Shown: in pieces, positions 1 through 6,473 of the stretch | How positions within the stretch are numbered: position 1 is the first letter of the stretch | How the letters are laid out: each line of letters opens with the position of its first letter | DNA from: an uncultured Eubacteriales bacterium | Lineage (GTDB): Bacteria; Bacillota; Clostridia; Oscillospirales; Acutalibacteraceae | Length of the DNA stretch: 7,345 bases | Assembly: GCA_934501135.1 (NCBI GenBank) | Contig: CAKSUE010000036.1 | Location: 1 to 7,345 of the forward strand | Direction of reading: 5' to 3' | Translations under genes and position numbers: made by a program | The notes under the pieces: generated by a model | Database searches by the model: none | What the model was told of the DNA's origin: nothing | What the model saw: the letters and a program-made list of their open reading frames with translations, nothing else

Positions 1-11
1 GGCGTGTACTG

Positions 12-1766
12 ATGTTTAGCAAAAAGGATCTAAACAGAAAGAATACAGAAGTTGATAAAAAGCTAGGTAGAGTATTGGAAGTATATAAAGTTTGCTCTGA
101 AAAAACACTTAGAGTTTTAAATTGTAGTTTTGAGAGACTAAAAAATGAATGTGAAAATATTGTAGGGTTTTTATATAATAAATTACTAACGATTGTTAGA
201 GATATGGGTAAGGTTTGGAAAAGAGTAATGGACAAAATTATTAATATATCGCAAAAATTGTTTAGACATATGATTCCTATAGTTAATAGGTATAGAAAAA
301 ATTTATCACTTAGATTATCTTATGTAAAAAAAGCTTATGAAAAAGGCTTTGTTAATGCAGTTGCAGAGGTATTATCTATTAGTCGAAATCGGTTAATGGA
401 AAATAAGAACTTATTATCTAAATCGGCTTATATAGCTGCACCTGTTGCTACTATTACTATTATGCTTTGCACAATAAGTTATTGGAATAATCTAGACTAT
501 GGATTGGCTCTTGCTTATGATGGAGAGGAAATAGCTACTATTCAAGATGAAAGAACGTTTGAAGAAGCTAATCAGATGGTTAATCAAAAACTTATATATA
601 ATGGAGAAGAAGATTCGGGGTTTGGTAGTATACCTACTTATAAATTGGTTGTTAGTAGCTCCAGATACGATTCTTCTGTGGATGTAAGAGATAAAATTAT
701 AGAACAATCCAAAGATACTATCGAAGAAGGAACAGGTTTATATATTGATGATACACTTATCGGTGTTGTTAAAGACGGATCAGAAGTAGATGAAATACTA
801 AAAGGTATTTTAGATTCTAATATTACAGGCGAAAACCAAGAGGCAAGCTTTGTTCAAAATGTTGAGGGAATAGATGGTTTATATCCTAAAGAATCCATTA
901 TAACATTAGATGATCTACTTAGGATAGTTAATACACCGGTTGTTAATGAAGAATTTTATGAAGTTAAACCTGGAGATACACCAATAACTATAGCAGAGTC
1001 TTTTGGAATGAGTGTTGAGGATTTGGAAGCTTTAAATCCAGGAGATATATTTGACTTAATGTTTGAGGGAATGAAAGTAAAGGTAAGATCTGCGAAGTCT
1101 ATGCTTAGTGTAATTGTAACAGTTACAGAGTCGTATGAAAAAGAAATTGATTTCCAGACAGTAGAGACAAAGGATGATACTGAGTATACAGATTATTTAG
1201 TAGTAACTCAAGATGGAGAAAAAGGAAAAGAATTTTGTGTTGATAAAGTATCCTATATAGACGGTAAAGAGGTTCATAGAGAGTCGGTTAGCAAGACTGT
1301 TATTAAAGAAGCTGTAGATAAAGTTGTTATAGTAGGAACAAAGGAAAGAACTGCTTCATCTGTATACACTCAAGGAACAGGTAAAAGCACTGGAAGTTTA
1401 ATTTGGCCAGTACCTTATACACATAACATAACAAGTTATTTTGGTCCAAGATGGGGCAGAATGCACACAGGTATTGATATTTCAGCAAGTGGTATATATG
1501 GTAAAGATATAGTAGCTGCAGATGGTGGTATTGTGGTATCATCTGGGTATAGCAGTGGGTATGGTAATTATGTTGAAATAGATCATGGAAATGGAGTTAG
1601 GACATTGTATGGTCATGCTAGTGAGTTGTATGTTTGTACAGGTACTAGAGTCTCTAAAGGAATGCCAATAGCTGCAGTTGGATCAACTGGTTTTTCAACA
1701 GGTCCGCATTGTCACTTTGAGGTTATTGTAGGAGGAAGCCAAATAGATCCTCTAAATTATGTATAA
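12..1766 (+). CDS. Membrane-anchored M23 metallopeptidase with LysM and G5 domains
   Basis: Predicted zinc endopeptidase that cuts peptidoglycan cross-links outside the membrane. Residues 1-137 are basic, helical and without a signal peptide. One membrane segment follows (about 138-158, SAYIAAPVATITIMLC), so the N-terminus should be cytoplasmic. Residues 165-310 hold two related modules (starting YDGEEIA and YIDDTLIG). A LysM domain lies at about 315-358 (YEVKPGDT...LNPGD), a G5 domain at about 367-444 (ending VVIVGTK), and the M23 domain at about 463-584. The LytM-type residues are all present: H485 and D489 (HTGID), H535 (YGH), H566 and H568 (HCHFE), so the enzyme should be active. LysM and G5 suggest binding to glycan or N-acetylglucosamine. 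The start is uncertain: the frame is open to the window edge and only 11 bases precede the ATG. The gene is followed by its own terminator. The family call is firm; the physiological role (growth, division or sporulation) is not shown. Confidence 0.93.
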   Translation: MFSKKDLNRKNTEVDKKLGRVLEVYKVCSEKTLRVLNCSFERLKNECENIVGFLYNKLLTIVRDMGKVWKRVMDKIINISQKLFRHMIPIVNRYRKNLSLRLSYVKKAYEKGFVNAVAEVLSISRNRLMENKNLLSKSAYIAAPVATITIMLCTISYWNNLDYGLALAYDGEEIATIQDERTFEEANQMVNQKLIYNGEEDSGFGSIPTYKLVVSSSRYDSSVDVRDKIIEQSKDTIEEGTGLYIDDTLIGVVKDGSEVDEILKGILDSNITGENQEASFVQNVEGIDGLYPKESIITLDDLLRIVNTPVVNEEFYEVKPGDTPITIAESFGMSVEDLEALNPGDIFDLMFEGMKVKVRSAKSMLSVIVTVTESYEKEIDFQTVETKDDTEYTDYLVVTQDGEKGKEFCVDKVSYIDGKEVHRESVSKTVIKEAVDKVVIVGTKERTASSVYTQGTGKSTGSLIWPVPYTHNITSYFGPRWGRMHTGIDISASGIYGKDIVAADGGIVVSSGYSSGYGNYVEIDHGNGVRTLYGHASELYVCTGTRVSKGMPIAAVGSTGFSTGPHCHFEVIVGGSQIDPLNYV

Positions 1767-1779
1767 AAAGAAATATTTT

Positions 1780-1810
1780 GGCCACTTCATTAAGAGGTGG
1801 TCTTTTTATT
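1780..1810 (+). terminator. Rho-independent terminator after the M23 gene
   Basis: A 9-bp stem pairs GGCCACTTC (1780-1788) with GAGGTGGTC (1794-1802), including two G-T wobbles, around the loop ATTAA. TTTTTATTT follows, starting at 1803. It begins 14 bases after the M23 stop codon. It argues that the M23 transcript ends here and that the next gene has its own promoter. Confidence 0.85.
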
Positions 1811-1814
1811 TAAT

Positions 1815-1842
1815 TTGTTGTTTTATATATGATTATTATAAT
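1815..1842 (+). promoter_or_regulatory. Candidate sigma-A promoter of the NAD salvage operon
   Basis: A perfect -10 box TATAAT sits at 1837-1842. A weak -35 box TTGTTG (1815-1820) lies 16 bases upstream. Transcription would start near 1849, about 15 bases before the ATG at 1864. The site lies directly after the M23 terminator, where a new promoter is needed. The region is very AT-rich, so a chance TATAAT is possible; the -35 box matches at only three positions. Confidence 0.5.
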
Positions 1843-1863
1843 AGTAAAAATATATTTAAGGCG

Positions 1864-2541
1864 ATGATTAATGTGTCTGAAAGAAATATGTTTCTTCAAA
1901 AATCAAATGAAGTATTATCAGAAATTTATGACAAATTTCAAAAAATTAAATCTGTTAATTTAAATGATTTTGATTGTAACAAAACAGTATTAATAATAAT
2001 TGATATGGTGAATGGTTTTGCTAAAGGTGGTGCATTGAGTAGCAAGAGAATATTATCTATTAATGGTAGAATAGCTGCCTTGTCAGACAGTTGCTCTAAA
2101 TTAGGAATAGAAAAAATAGCATTTGCTGATAGCCATGCAGAAAATAGCCCTGAATTTAAAGTTTATCCTAAGCATTGTGTTAGAGGAGATTGGGAATCGA
2201 TGCTTACAGATGAAATTATAAAATCAGGCAAATGTGTATTAATTGAAAAAAATTCTACAAATGGTTTTATAGAATCTAGATTTTTAGAGTGGTTAGAAAA
2301 AAATGAAGATATAGATAATTTTATAATTGTTGGAAATTGTACTGATATCTGTGTGCAGCAGTTTTCTTTAAGTTTAAAAGCATATTATAATATGAAAAAT
2401 AGAGAGAAAAATATTATTGTAGTAAAAGATTTAGTTGAAACTTATGACCAGGATTTTCATTACTCAGAACTTATGTCTCTAATATCCCTTTACAATATGA
2501 ATATAAATGGTATTGATATTGTTTCAACAATAACATTTTAA
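1864..2541 (+). CDS. pncA: Nicotinamidase-like cysteine hydrolase (isochorismatase family)
   Basis: Predicted cytoplasmic amidase that hydrolyses nicotinamide to nicotinate and ammonia, feeding the pncB product downstream. Numbered from this start (225 residues), the catalytic triad of the family is visible: D47 in LIIIDMVNGF, K129 in LIEKNSTNGF and C163 in NCTDICVQQ. Probable metal ligands are D89 and H91 (ADSH) and H104 (PKHC). The frame is open back to an ATG at 1759, but that start overlaps the M23 stop and would place the terminator (1780-1810) and promoter (1815-1842) inside the gene. The ATG at 1864 has TAAGG just upstream, at short spacing; the ATG at 1888 is the next choice. The stop overlaps the pncB ribosome binding site, which suggests coupled translation. 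Family membership is secure. Nicotinamide as substrate is inferred from the metal-site motif and the pncB neighbour; a related amidase activity is possible. Confidence 0.85.
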   Translation: MINVSERNMFLQKSNEVLSEIYDKFQKIKSVNLNDFDCNKTVLIIIDMVNGFAKGGALSSKRILSINGRIAALSDSCSKLGIEKIAFADSHAENSPEFKVYPKHCVRGDWESMLTDEIIKSGKCVLIEKNSTNGFIESRFLEWLEKNEDIDNFIIVGNCTDICVQQFSLSLKAYYNMKNREKNIIVVKDLVETYDQDFHYSELMSLISLYNMNINGIDIVSTITF

Positions 2542-2547
2542 GAGGTG
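2541..2547 (+). promoter_or_regulatory. Ribosome binding site of pncB
   Basis: AGAGGTG lies 5 bases before the ATG at 2553 and shares its first base with the stop codon of the upstream hydrolase. This fits an operon in which the two genes are translated in step. Confidence 0.75.
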
Positions 2548-2552
2548 CAAAA

Positions 2553-3998
2553 ATGAGTTTAGACCGTATTAATTTAACTATGTTAGCTGATTTTTACGAA
2601 ATAACAATGGCTAATGGATATTTTAATAATAATCTCAAAGAAAAAATAGCTTACTTTGATATGTTTTTTAGAAAAGTACCTGATGATGGTGGATTTGCGA
2701 TAATGGCGGGCCTTGAACAGCTCATTGAGTATTTGGAAAATATAAATTTTTCAGATAAGGATATTCATTATCTAAAGTCTAAAAACTTATTTACAGACGA
2801 ATTCTTACAATATCTTAAAAACTTTAAATTTACGTGTGATGTTTGGGCAGTTCCTGAGGGAATGCCGATTTTTCCGGGAGAACCAATATTAACAATTAGA
2901 GGCCCAATTATTGAGGCTCAGTTTATAGAGACGATGGTTTTGCTAGCTATTAATCATCAGAGTCTTATAGCCACAAAGGCTAATAGAATAGTGCGAGCTG
3001 CCCAAGGAAGAGACGTTATGGAATTTGGATCAAGGAGGGCACAGGGATACGATGGAGCCATATATGGAGCAAGGTCTGCATATATAGGTGGATGTATAGG
3101 AACATCGTGTACAATAGTAGAAAGGGATTTTGGTGTACCTGCAATTGGTACAATGGCGCATAGTTGGATACAAATGTTTGATAATGAGCTTGATGCATTT
3201 AGAGCATATGCTAGGCAATATCCCTCAAACTGTATGTTCCTTGTTGATACTTATAATACATTAAAATCTGGTATTCCAAATGCTATAAAAATTTTTAACG
3301 AGGAAATTGTACCCAAGGGATTTAGACCCAAAGGTATAAGAATAGATAGTGGAGATATAACTTATTTATCTAAAAAAGCTAGGAAGCTTCTCGATGAAGC
3401 TGGCTTTCAGGATTGTAAAATTTGTGTTTCTAATTCACTTGATGAACATATAATAAACGAAATGATTTATCAAGGAGCTCAGGTGGATATTTTTGGTGTG
3501 GGAGAAAGATTAATTACTTCATTTTCTGCCCCTGTTTTTGGTGGGGTTTATAAGCTAGTTGCGGTAGAAGAAGGAGATAAACTTATACCCAAAATAAAGA
3601 TAAGTGAAAATGTAACTAAAATAACTACTCCTTGCTTTAAGAGGCTTTGGAGATTATATGATAAGGATACAGGTAAATCGATAGCTGATGTGATAACTTT
3701 AAATAATGAAATAATAGACGATACAAAGCCCTATGAGATTTTTGACCCTGAGCATATCTGGAAAAGGAAGACAATTACTAATTTTATAGCTAAAGAAATA
3801 AGAGAAATGATATTTAAAAATGGAGTTAGATGTTATAATTCACCTAATTTAAATGAGATTAGGAGCTTTTGCAGGGAACATGTTGGGAAGCTTTGGGACG
3901 AGGTTAAACGTTTTGAAAACCCTCATAACTACTATGTAGATCTATCTAAGGCGCTTTGGGAGGAAAAACAGAGACTAATTTCAGAAAGTAAGCCCTAA
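2553..3998 (+). CDS. pncB: Nicotinate phosphoribosyltransferase
   Basis: Cytoplasmic enzyme that joins nicotinate and PRPP, with ATP hydrolysis, to form nicotinate mononucleotide, the entry step of the Preiss-Handler route to NAD. The protein is 481 residues, a normal full length for the bacterial form. Family landmarks run in order: the N-terminal LTMLADFYEITMANGYF, EFGSRRAQG (157-165), the conserved histidine H203 in GTMAHSWIQ that is phosphorylated in this family, RIDSGD (263-268), VSNSLDE, and the phosphate-binding FGVGERLITS (around 315-322). Nothing is missing or broken. The ATG start is supported by AGAGGTG 5 bases upstream. It is the second gene of the operon, 11 bases after the nicotinamidase-like gene, whose product would be its substrate. 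No clear terminator follows, so some read-through into the CAP-protein gene is possible. Confidence 0.96.
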   Translation: MSLDRINLTMLADFYEITMANGYFNNNLKEKIAYFDMFFRKVPDDGGFAIMAGLEQLIEYLENINFSDKDIHYLKSKNLFTDEFLQYLKNFKFTCDVWAVPEGMPIFPGEPILTIRGPIIEAQFIETMVLLAINHQSLIATKANRIVRAAQGRDVMEFGSRRAQGYDGAIYGARSAYIGGCIGTSCTIVERDFGVPAIGTMAHSWIQMFDNELDAFRAYARQYPSNCMFLVDTYNTLKSGIPNAIKIFNEEIVPKGFRPKGIRIDSGDITYLSKKARKLLDEAGFQDCKICVSNSLDEHIINEMIYQGAQVDIFGVGERLITSFSAPVFGGVYKLVAVEEGDKLIPKIKISENVTKITTPCFKRLWRLYDKDTGKSIADVITLNNEIIDDTKPYEIFDPEHIWKRKTITNFIAKEIREMIFKNGVRCYNSPNLNEIRSFCREHVGKLWDEVKRFENPHNYYVDLSKALWEEKQRLISESKP

Positions 3999-4041
3999 TT
4001 AAAAATTGTGTGTTTTAAGCAAAGAGGAGAATATTACAAAA

Positions 4042-4067
4042 GTTACAAAAAGTAACATTGATGTTAC
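4042..4067 (+). repeat. Alternating GTTAC/GTAAC inverted repeats over the -35 box
   Basis: Three arms occur in a row: GTTAC (4042-4046), GTAAC (4052-4056) and GTTAC (4063-4067). The last two extend to a perfect 6-bp palindrome, GTAACA-TTGA-TGTTAC (4052-4067); the first two form a 5-bp inverted repeat around AAAAA. The palindrome contains the -35 hexamer TTGATG (4058-4063) of the next promoter, which is a typical place for an operator. No T-run follows, so it is not a terminator. The regulator is unknown. Confidence 0.5.
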
Positions 4068-4086
4068 CTATTGTGTACTGTATAAT
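4058..4086 (+). promoter_or_regulatory. Sigma-A-type promoter of the CAP-protein gene
   Basis: The -35 box TTGATG (4058-4063) and the -10 box TATAAT (4081-4086) are separated by the optimal 17 bases. Transcription would start near 4093, leaving a leader of roughly 27 bases that contains the ribosome binding site. The -35 box lies inside the palindrome at 4052-4067. Confidence 0.75.
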
Positions 4087-4105
4087 AAAAATGCAGTCAA
4101 ACAAT

Positions 4106-4112
4106 AGGAGGT
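4106..4112 (+). promoter_or_regulatory. Consensus ribosome binding site of the CAP-protein gene
   Basis: AGGAGGT lies 7 bases before the ATG at 4120. This is a full match to the anti-Shine-Dalgarno sequence and fixes the start of the secreted protein. Confidence 0.9.
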
Positions 4113-4119
4113 AATAATA

Positions 4120-4995
4120 ATGAAAAAAATGATTGCATTTTTGTTAAGTTTTGTTTTGATTTTTAGTTCAGCATCAGTTTTTGCCGTTTCTGATGAAAAT
4201 TCTAGTGAGAGCAAAATAAGCTGCGTTCAGGAATTTGATGAAGATGAAGTTAAAGACTTACCGTTCATGAGAAAGTGCTTTATGAAAATCAGGGAATTTT
4301 TCATCTTTTGTTTTACTTTTGGTGGTGCACCATCAGATACACCAGGAACAGGAAATGGTACAACGAGTTCAGACTCAACATCAAGTGATAATGACTCTAT
4401 AGTTCCACCTGAGTCAGATACGGATTCTTCAGAACCACCTGAGTGTGATGTGGAGCCTTCTCCTCCATCAAATTTACCATCAACACCAGAATCTGATTCT
4501 GAAGAGACATTACCACCAGAATCAAGTACTCCAGATACAAGTATTCCAGACTCAAATACTCCTGAAGATGATAATAATCAAAATGAACCGTCAGATGAAC
4601 CTGAATTGGGTGATGAACTTTTGAATTACGCAAATGAGGTAGTAAGATTAGTTAATGAACAAAGAGTAAAAAATGGGCTTAATACTTTATCTGTTGACGT
4701 AAATGTTCAAAAAGCTGCGCAAATTCGTGCAAAGGAACAAGAACAACGGTTTTCTCATACAAGACCTAATGGGACAAGTTGCTTCACAGCTCTTAAAGAA
4801 AATGGTGTGTCATATAGAGGAGCTGGAGAAAATATAGCTATGGGTCAAAGAAGTCCAGAGCAGGTTATGAATGGATGGATGAATTCTAAAGGACATAGAG
4901 AAAATATTTTAAATGAAAAGTTTACTAATATAGGTGTAGGCGTATATAAGGACTTAAATGGTAAATATTATTGGACTCAGATGTTTACTTATTAA
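4120..4995 (+). CDS. Secreted CAP-domain (SCP/YkwD-like) protein
   Basis: Exported protein of 291 residues. A Sec signal peptide covers residues 1-22 (MKK, hydrophobic core, probable cleavage after SVFA). Residues 23-48 are acidic. A short hydrophobic-basic stretch follows at 49-67 (FMRKCFMKIREFFIFCF). Residues 71-166 form a low-complexity linker rich in Ser, Pro, Thr, Asp and Glu. The CAP domain fills 168-291 and has the usual cavity residues: H213 (FSHTRPNG), E237 (GENIA) and H259 with E261 (GHRENIL). Bacterial CAP proteins of this type are common in spore formers; their biochemical activity is mostly unknown, so none is assigned. No LPXTG motif, repeat-type wall anchor or lipobox is present, so the protein should be released or loosely wall-bound. 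It has its own promoter and ribosome binding site and ends at a strong terminator. The linker shows an internal repeat. Confidence 0.92.
   Translation: MKKMIAFLLSFVLIFSSASVFAVSDENSSESKISCVQEFDEDEVKDLPFMRKCFMKIREFFIFCFTFGGAPSDTPGTGNGTTSSDSTSSDNDSIVPPESDTDSSEPPECDVEPSPPSNLPSTPESDSEETLPPESSTPDTSIPDSNTPEDDNNQNEPSDEPELGDELLNYANEVVRLVNEQRVKNGLNTLSVDVNVQKAAQIRAKEQEQRFSHTRPNGTSCFTALKENGVSYRGAGENIAMGQRSPEQVMNGWMNSKGHRENILNEKFTNIGVGVYKDLNGKYYWTQMFTY
4405..4449 (+). repeat. Imperfect direct repeat in the CAP-protein linker
   Basis: CCACCTGAGTNNGAT occurs at 4405-4419 and again at 4435-4449, a period of exactly 30 bases or 10 codons. It encodes PPESD and PPECD, and a further PPES follows later in the linker. 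The linker probably grew by in-frame duplication. Confidence 0.6.
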
Positions 4996-5010
4996 TATTA
5001 AAAATAAAAA

Positions 5011-5044
5011 GGACACTAAATAATTTTCTATTTAGTGTCCTTTT
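5011..5044. terminator. Bidirectional intrinsic terminator between convergent operons
   Basis: A perfect 12-bp stem pairs GGACACTAAATA (5011-5022) with TATTTAGTGTCC (5029-5040) around the loop ATTTTC. AAAAA precedes it at 5006-5010 and TTTT follows at 5041-5044, so it reads as a hairpin plus U-tract on both strands. It lies 15 bases after the CAP-protein stop and 21 bases beyond the stop of the minus-strand phosphatase gene, so it can end both transcripts. Confidence 0.93.
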
Positions 5045-5061
5045 ATATAGAACGAAAAAAT

Positions 5062-5766
5062 CTAACAATTAATTATTTTTTCTGCATTATTACAAATTGT
5101 ATTAAATGGATCGTTACCTAAATTTTCTATTATTAAATCAGCGTATTCTTTATATATTGGAGGACGTGTAGTAAGATTATGGCAATCAGTCCCTAATACA
5201 TGAATATATTCGAATTTTATAAGCTTAAGAAGCTTTCTTTTTTTAAAGAAATTATTATTTAGGGACGATAAATTCATTTGGAATAAACACCCTAAATCTA
5301 AAAGTTTTCTATATATTTTAGTATTATTTATAACATCTGGATATCTTTCAACGTGAGCTATTATAGGTATAACATTATAAGTGTATATAAGTTTTTTAAT
5401 TTTTTCAATAAACCTATTAGAAATAGACTCACTGTATGGCAACTCTAACATTATATAATTGGTCTTACCTATATATAAGTCAGAAATATCTTTATTGTTG
5501 AATATATAATCTGTAAAGTATGTTTCTGATGCAAGGATTAAATTTTCTTTTTTTATGTTACTATTTGAAATTAAATCATTATATGATTTCTCTCTTTTTT
5601 TAACAAAATCATTTATTGATATTTCATTAGAGTAAAAGTGAGGAGTAAGAACTATTTTTTCTATTCCTTGAGATATAAGCTCATTTATCATTTTTATTGA
5701 TATTTCTGTATTTTTGGCACCATCATCTATAGATGGCAATATATGTGTATGAAAATCAACTAACAT
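5062..5766 (-). CDS. cpsB: CpsB/CapC/YwqE-type tyrosine-protein phosphatase (PHP fold)
   Basis: Metal-dependent phosphatase, probably Mn-using, that removes phosphate from the tyrosine cluster of the neighbouring BY-kinase and so resets polysaccharide assembly. All family motifs are present, numbered from the ATG: HTHILP (H6, H8) with DDGA, LTPHF, SETYF, ELPYS, AHVERY (H138, E140) and GTDCHN (D194, H196). The protein is 235 residues, slightly short but complete. Two starts are possible. The ATG at 5766 gives MLVDFHTH, which fits the family N-terminus. A TTG at 5775 adds three residues and overlaps the kinase stop as TTGA. Neither has a strong ribosome binding site, so translation probably depends on coupling to the kinase gene. 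It is the last gene of the operon, with a terminator just beyond. The family call is firm; the substrate is inferred from the neighbour. Confidence 0.93.
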   Translation of the reverse strand: MLVDFHTHILPSIDDGAKNTEISIKMINELISQGIEKIVLTPHFYSNEISINDFVKKREKSYNDLISNSNIKKENLILASETYFTDYIFNNKDISDLYIGKTNYIMLELPYSESISNRFIEKIKKLIYTYNVIPIIAHVERYPDVINNTKIYRKLLDLGCLFQMNLSSLNNNFFKKRKLLKLIKFEYIHVLGTDCHNLTTRPPIYKEYADLIIENLGNDPFNTICNNAEKIINC

Positions 5767-5771
5767 AATGT

Positions 5772-6473
5772 TCAACTGTCTTTATTGTAATAGTAACTAT
5801 GATAGTTACCATAATATTTAGAATTTGACTTATTGGCAGAATTAAGAATAAAACCTAATACAGGGATATTAATTAATTCAAGAGAGCTTATAGCTTTTTT
5901 TAACATAGGATGTGTAGTGCTACCTTCTTTAACTACTAATATAACACCATCAGTATACTTTGCCATATATAAGGCATCAGAAACAATATTTATAGGGGGA
6001 GTATCAATAATTACATATTCATATTCACTTTCAAAAGAAGCAATTAGTTTTTCCATTCTTTTACTAGCTAATAAATTCGACGGAGAAGGAACTGATGTAC
6101 CGGTAGTAAGAACATGTAAATCAGGATAATTTTTAACTGTTTTTACAGTAGAAGCTAAATTTTTTTTATCCTTTATAATAAGGTCAGATAATCCGTTTTC
6201 GCTACTAAAATTAAATAACTGAGACTGAGTTGGATGCCTAAAATCCATATCAATTAGCAAAACTTTTACATTCAATTTTGAAAGTTGCTTTGCAATATTT
6301 GAAGCAACAGTGCTTTTACCTTCAGATTCATAGGAGCTTGAAACAATAATCTTTTTACATCCGGATTTTATAATTGAGAACATAATATTTGCTCTTATAT
6401 TCTCATATGCTTGAGTTAATTCAAATTCTGTTATCGATTTGTTTGAATTCTCTTTATAATTTTTTATCTTCAT
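5772..6473 (-). CDS. cpsD: CpsD/CapB-type bacterial tyrosine kinase (BY-kinase)
   Basis: Cytoplasmic P-loop tyrosine autokinase that works with the CpsC-type membrane partner encoded just upstream to regulate capsule or exopolysaccharide assembly. In 233 residues it shows the ELTQAYENIRANI oligomerisation motif (18-30), Walker A SYESEGKST (47-55, K53), Walker A' VLLIDMDFRHP (71-81, D75 and D77) and Walker B YVIIDTPP (D157). The C-terminal tail has six tyrosines at 220, 221, 224, 227, 228 and 229, the expected autophosphorylation cluster. Walker A lacks the usual Pro-Gly before EGKS; here it reads Glu-Ser. As usual in Firmicutes, adaptor and kinase are separate proteins. The ATG overlaps the stop of the adaptor gene as ATGA, with AAGGGGG 7 bases upstream. 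The tyrosine tail separates it from ParA/MinD ATPases. Confidence 0.95.
   Translation of the reverse strand: MKIKNYKENSNKSITEFELTQAYENIRANIMFSIIKSGCKKIIVSSSYESEGKSTVASNIAKQLSKLNVKVLLIDMDFRHPTQSQLFNFSSENGLSDLIIKDKKNLASTVKTVKNYPDLHVLTTGTSVPSPSNLLASKRMEKLIASFESEYEYVIIDTPPINIVSDALYMAKYTDGVILVVKEGSTTHPMLKKAISSLELINIPVLGFILNSANKSNSKYYGNYHSYYYNKDS

Noticed and set aside
492..707. Minus-strand open frame of 71 codons inside the M23 gene
   Set aside because: Antisense shadow of a well-supported gene, with no family features and no ribosome binding site.
1701..1715. HCHFE in place of the common HLHFE in the M23 active site
   Set aside because: The residue between the two histidines is not a ligand and varies in the family; both histidines are kept, so no functional change is claimed.
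2553..3998. Nicotinamide phosphoribosyltransferase (NadV/NAMPT) as an alternative for pncB
   Set aside because: The motif set (LTMLADFYEITMANGYF, GTMAHSWIQ) and length fit nicotinate phosphoribosyltransferase, and an upstream nicotinamidase would make sense only for a nicotinate-using enzyme.
4052..4067. Hairpin after pncB read as a terminator
   Set aside because: The stem is only 6 bp of mixed composition and no T-run follows; an operator is the better reading.
4061..4114. Possible 17-codon leader peptide upstream of the CAP-protein gene
   Set aside because: Its ATG lies within the -35 box, upstream of the predicted transcript start, and the nearest AGAGGAG is about 30 bases away, too far to serve it.
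4397..4633. Minus-strand open frame of 78 codons opposite the CAP-protein linker
   Set aside because: It arises because the repetitive Ser/Pro/Asp codons of the linker leave the other strand free of stops; the product is low complexity.
5833..6129. Plus-strand open frame of 98 codons opposite the BY-kinase gene
   Set aside because: The BY-kinase on the minus strand has all its motifs; the plus-strand frame shows none.
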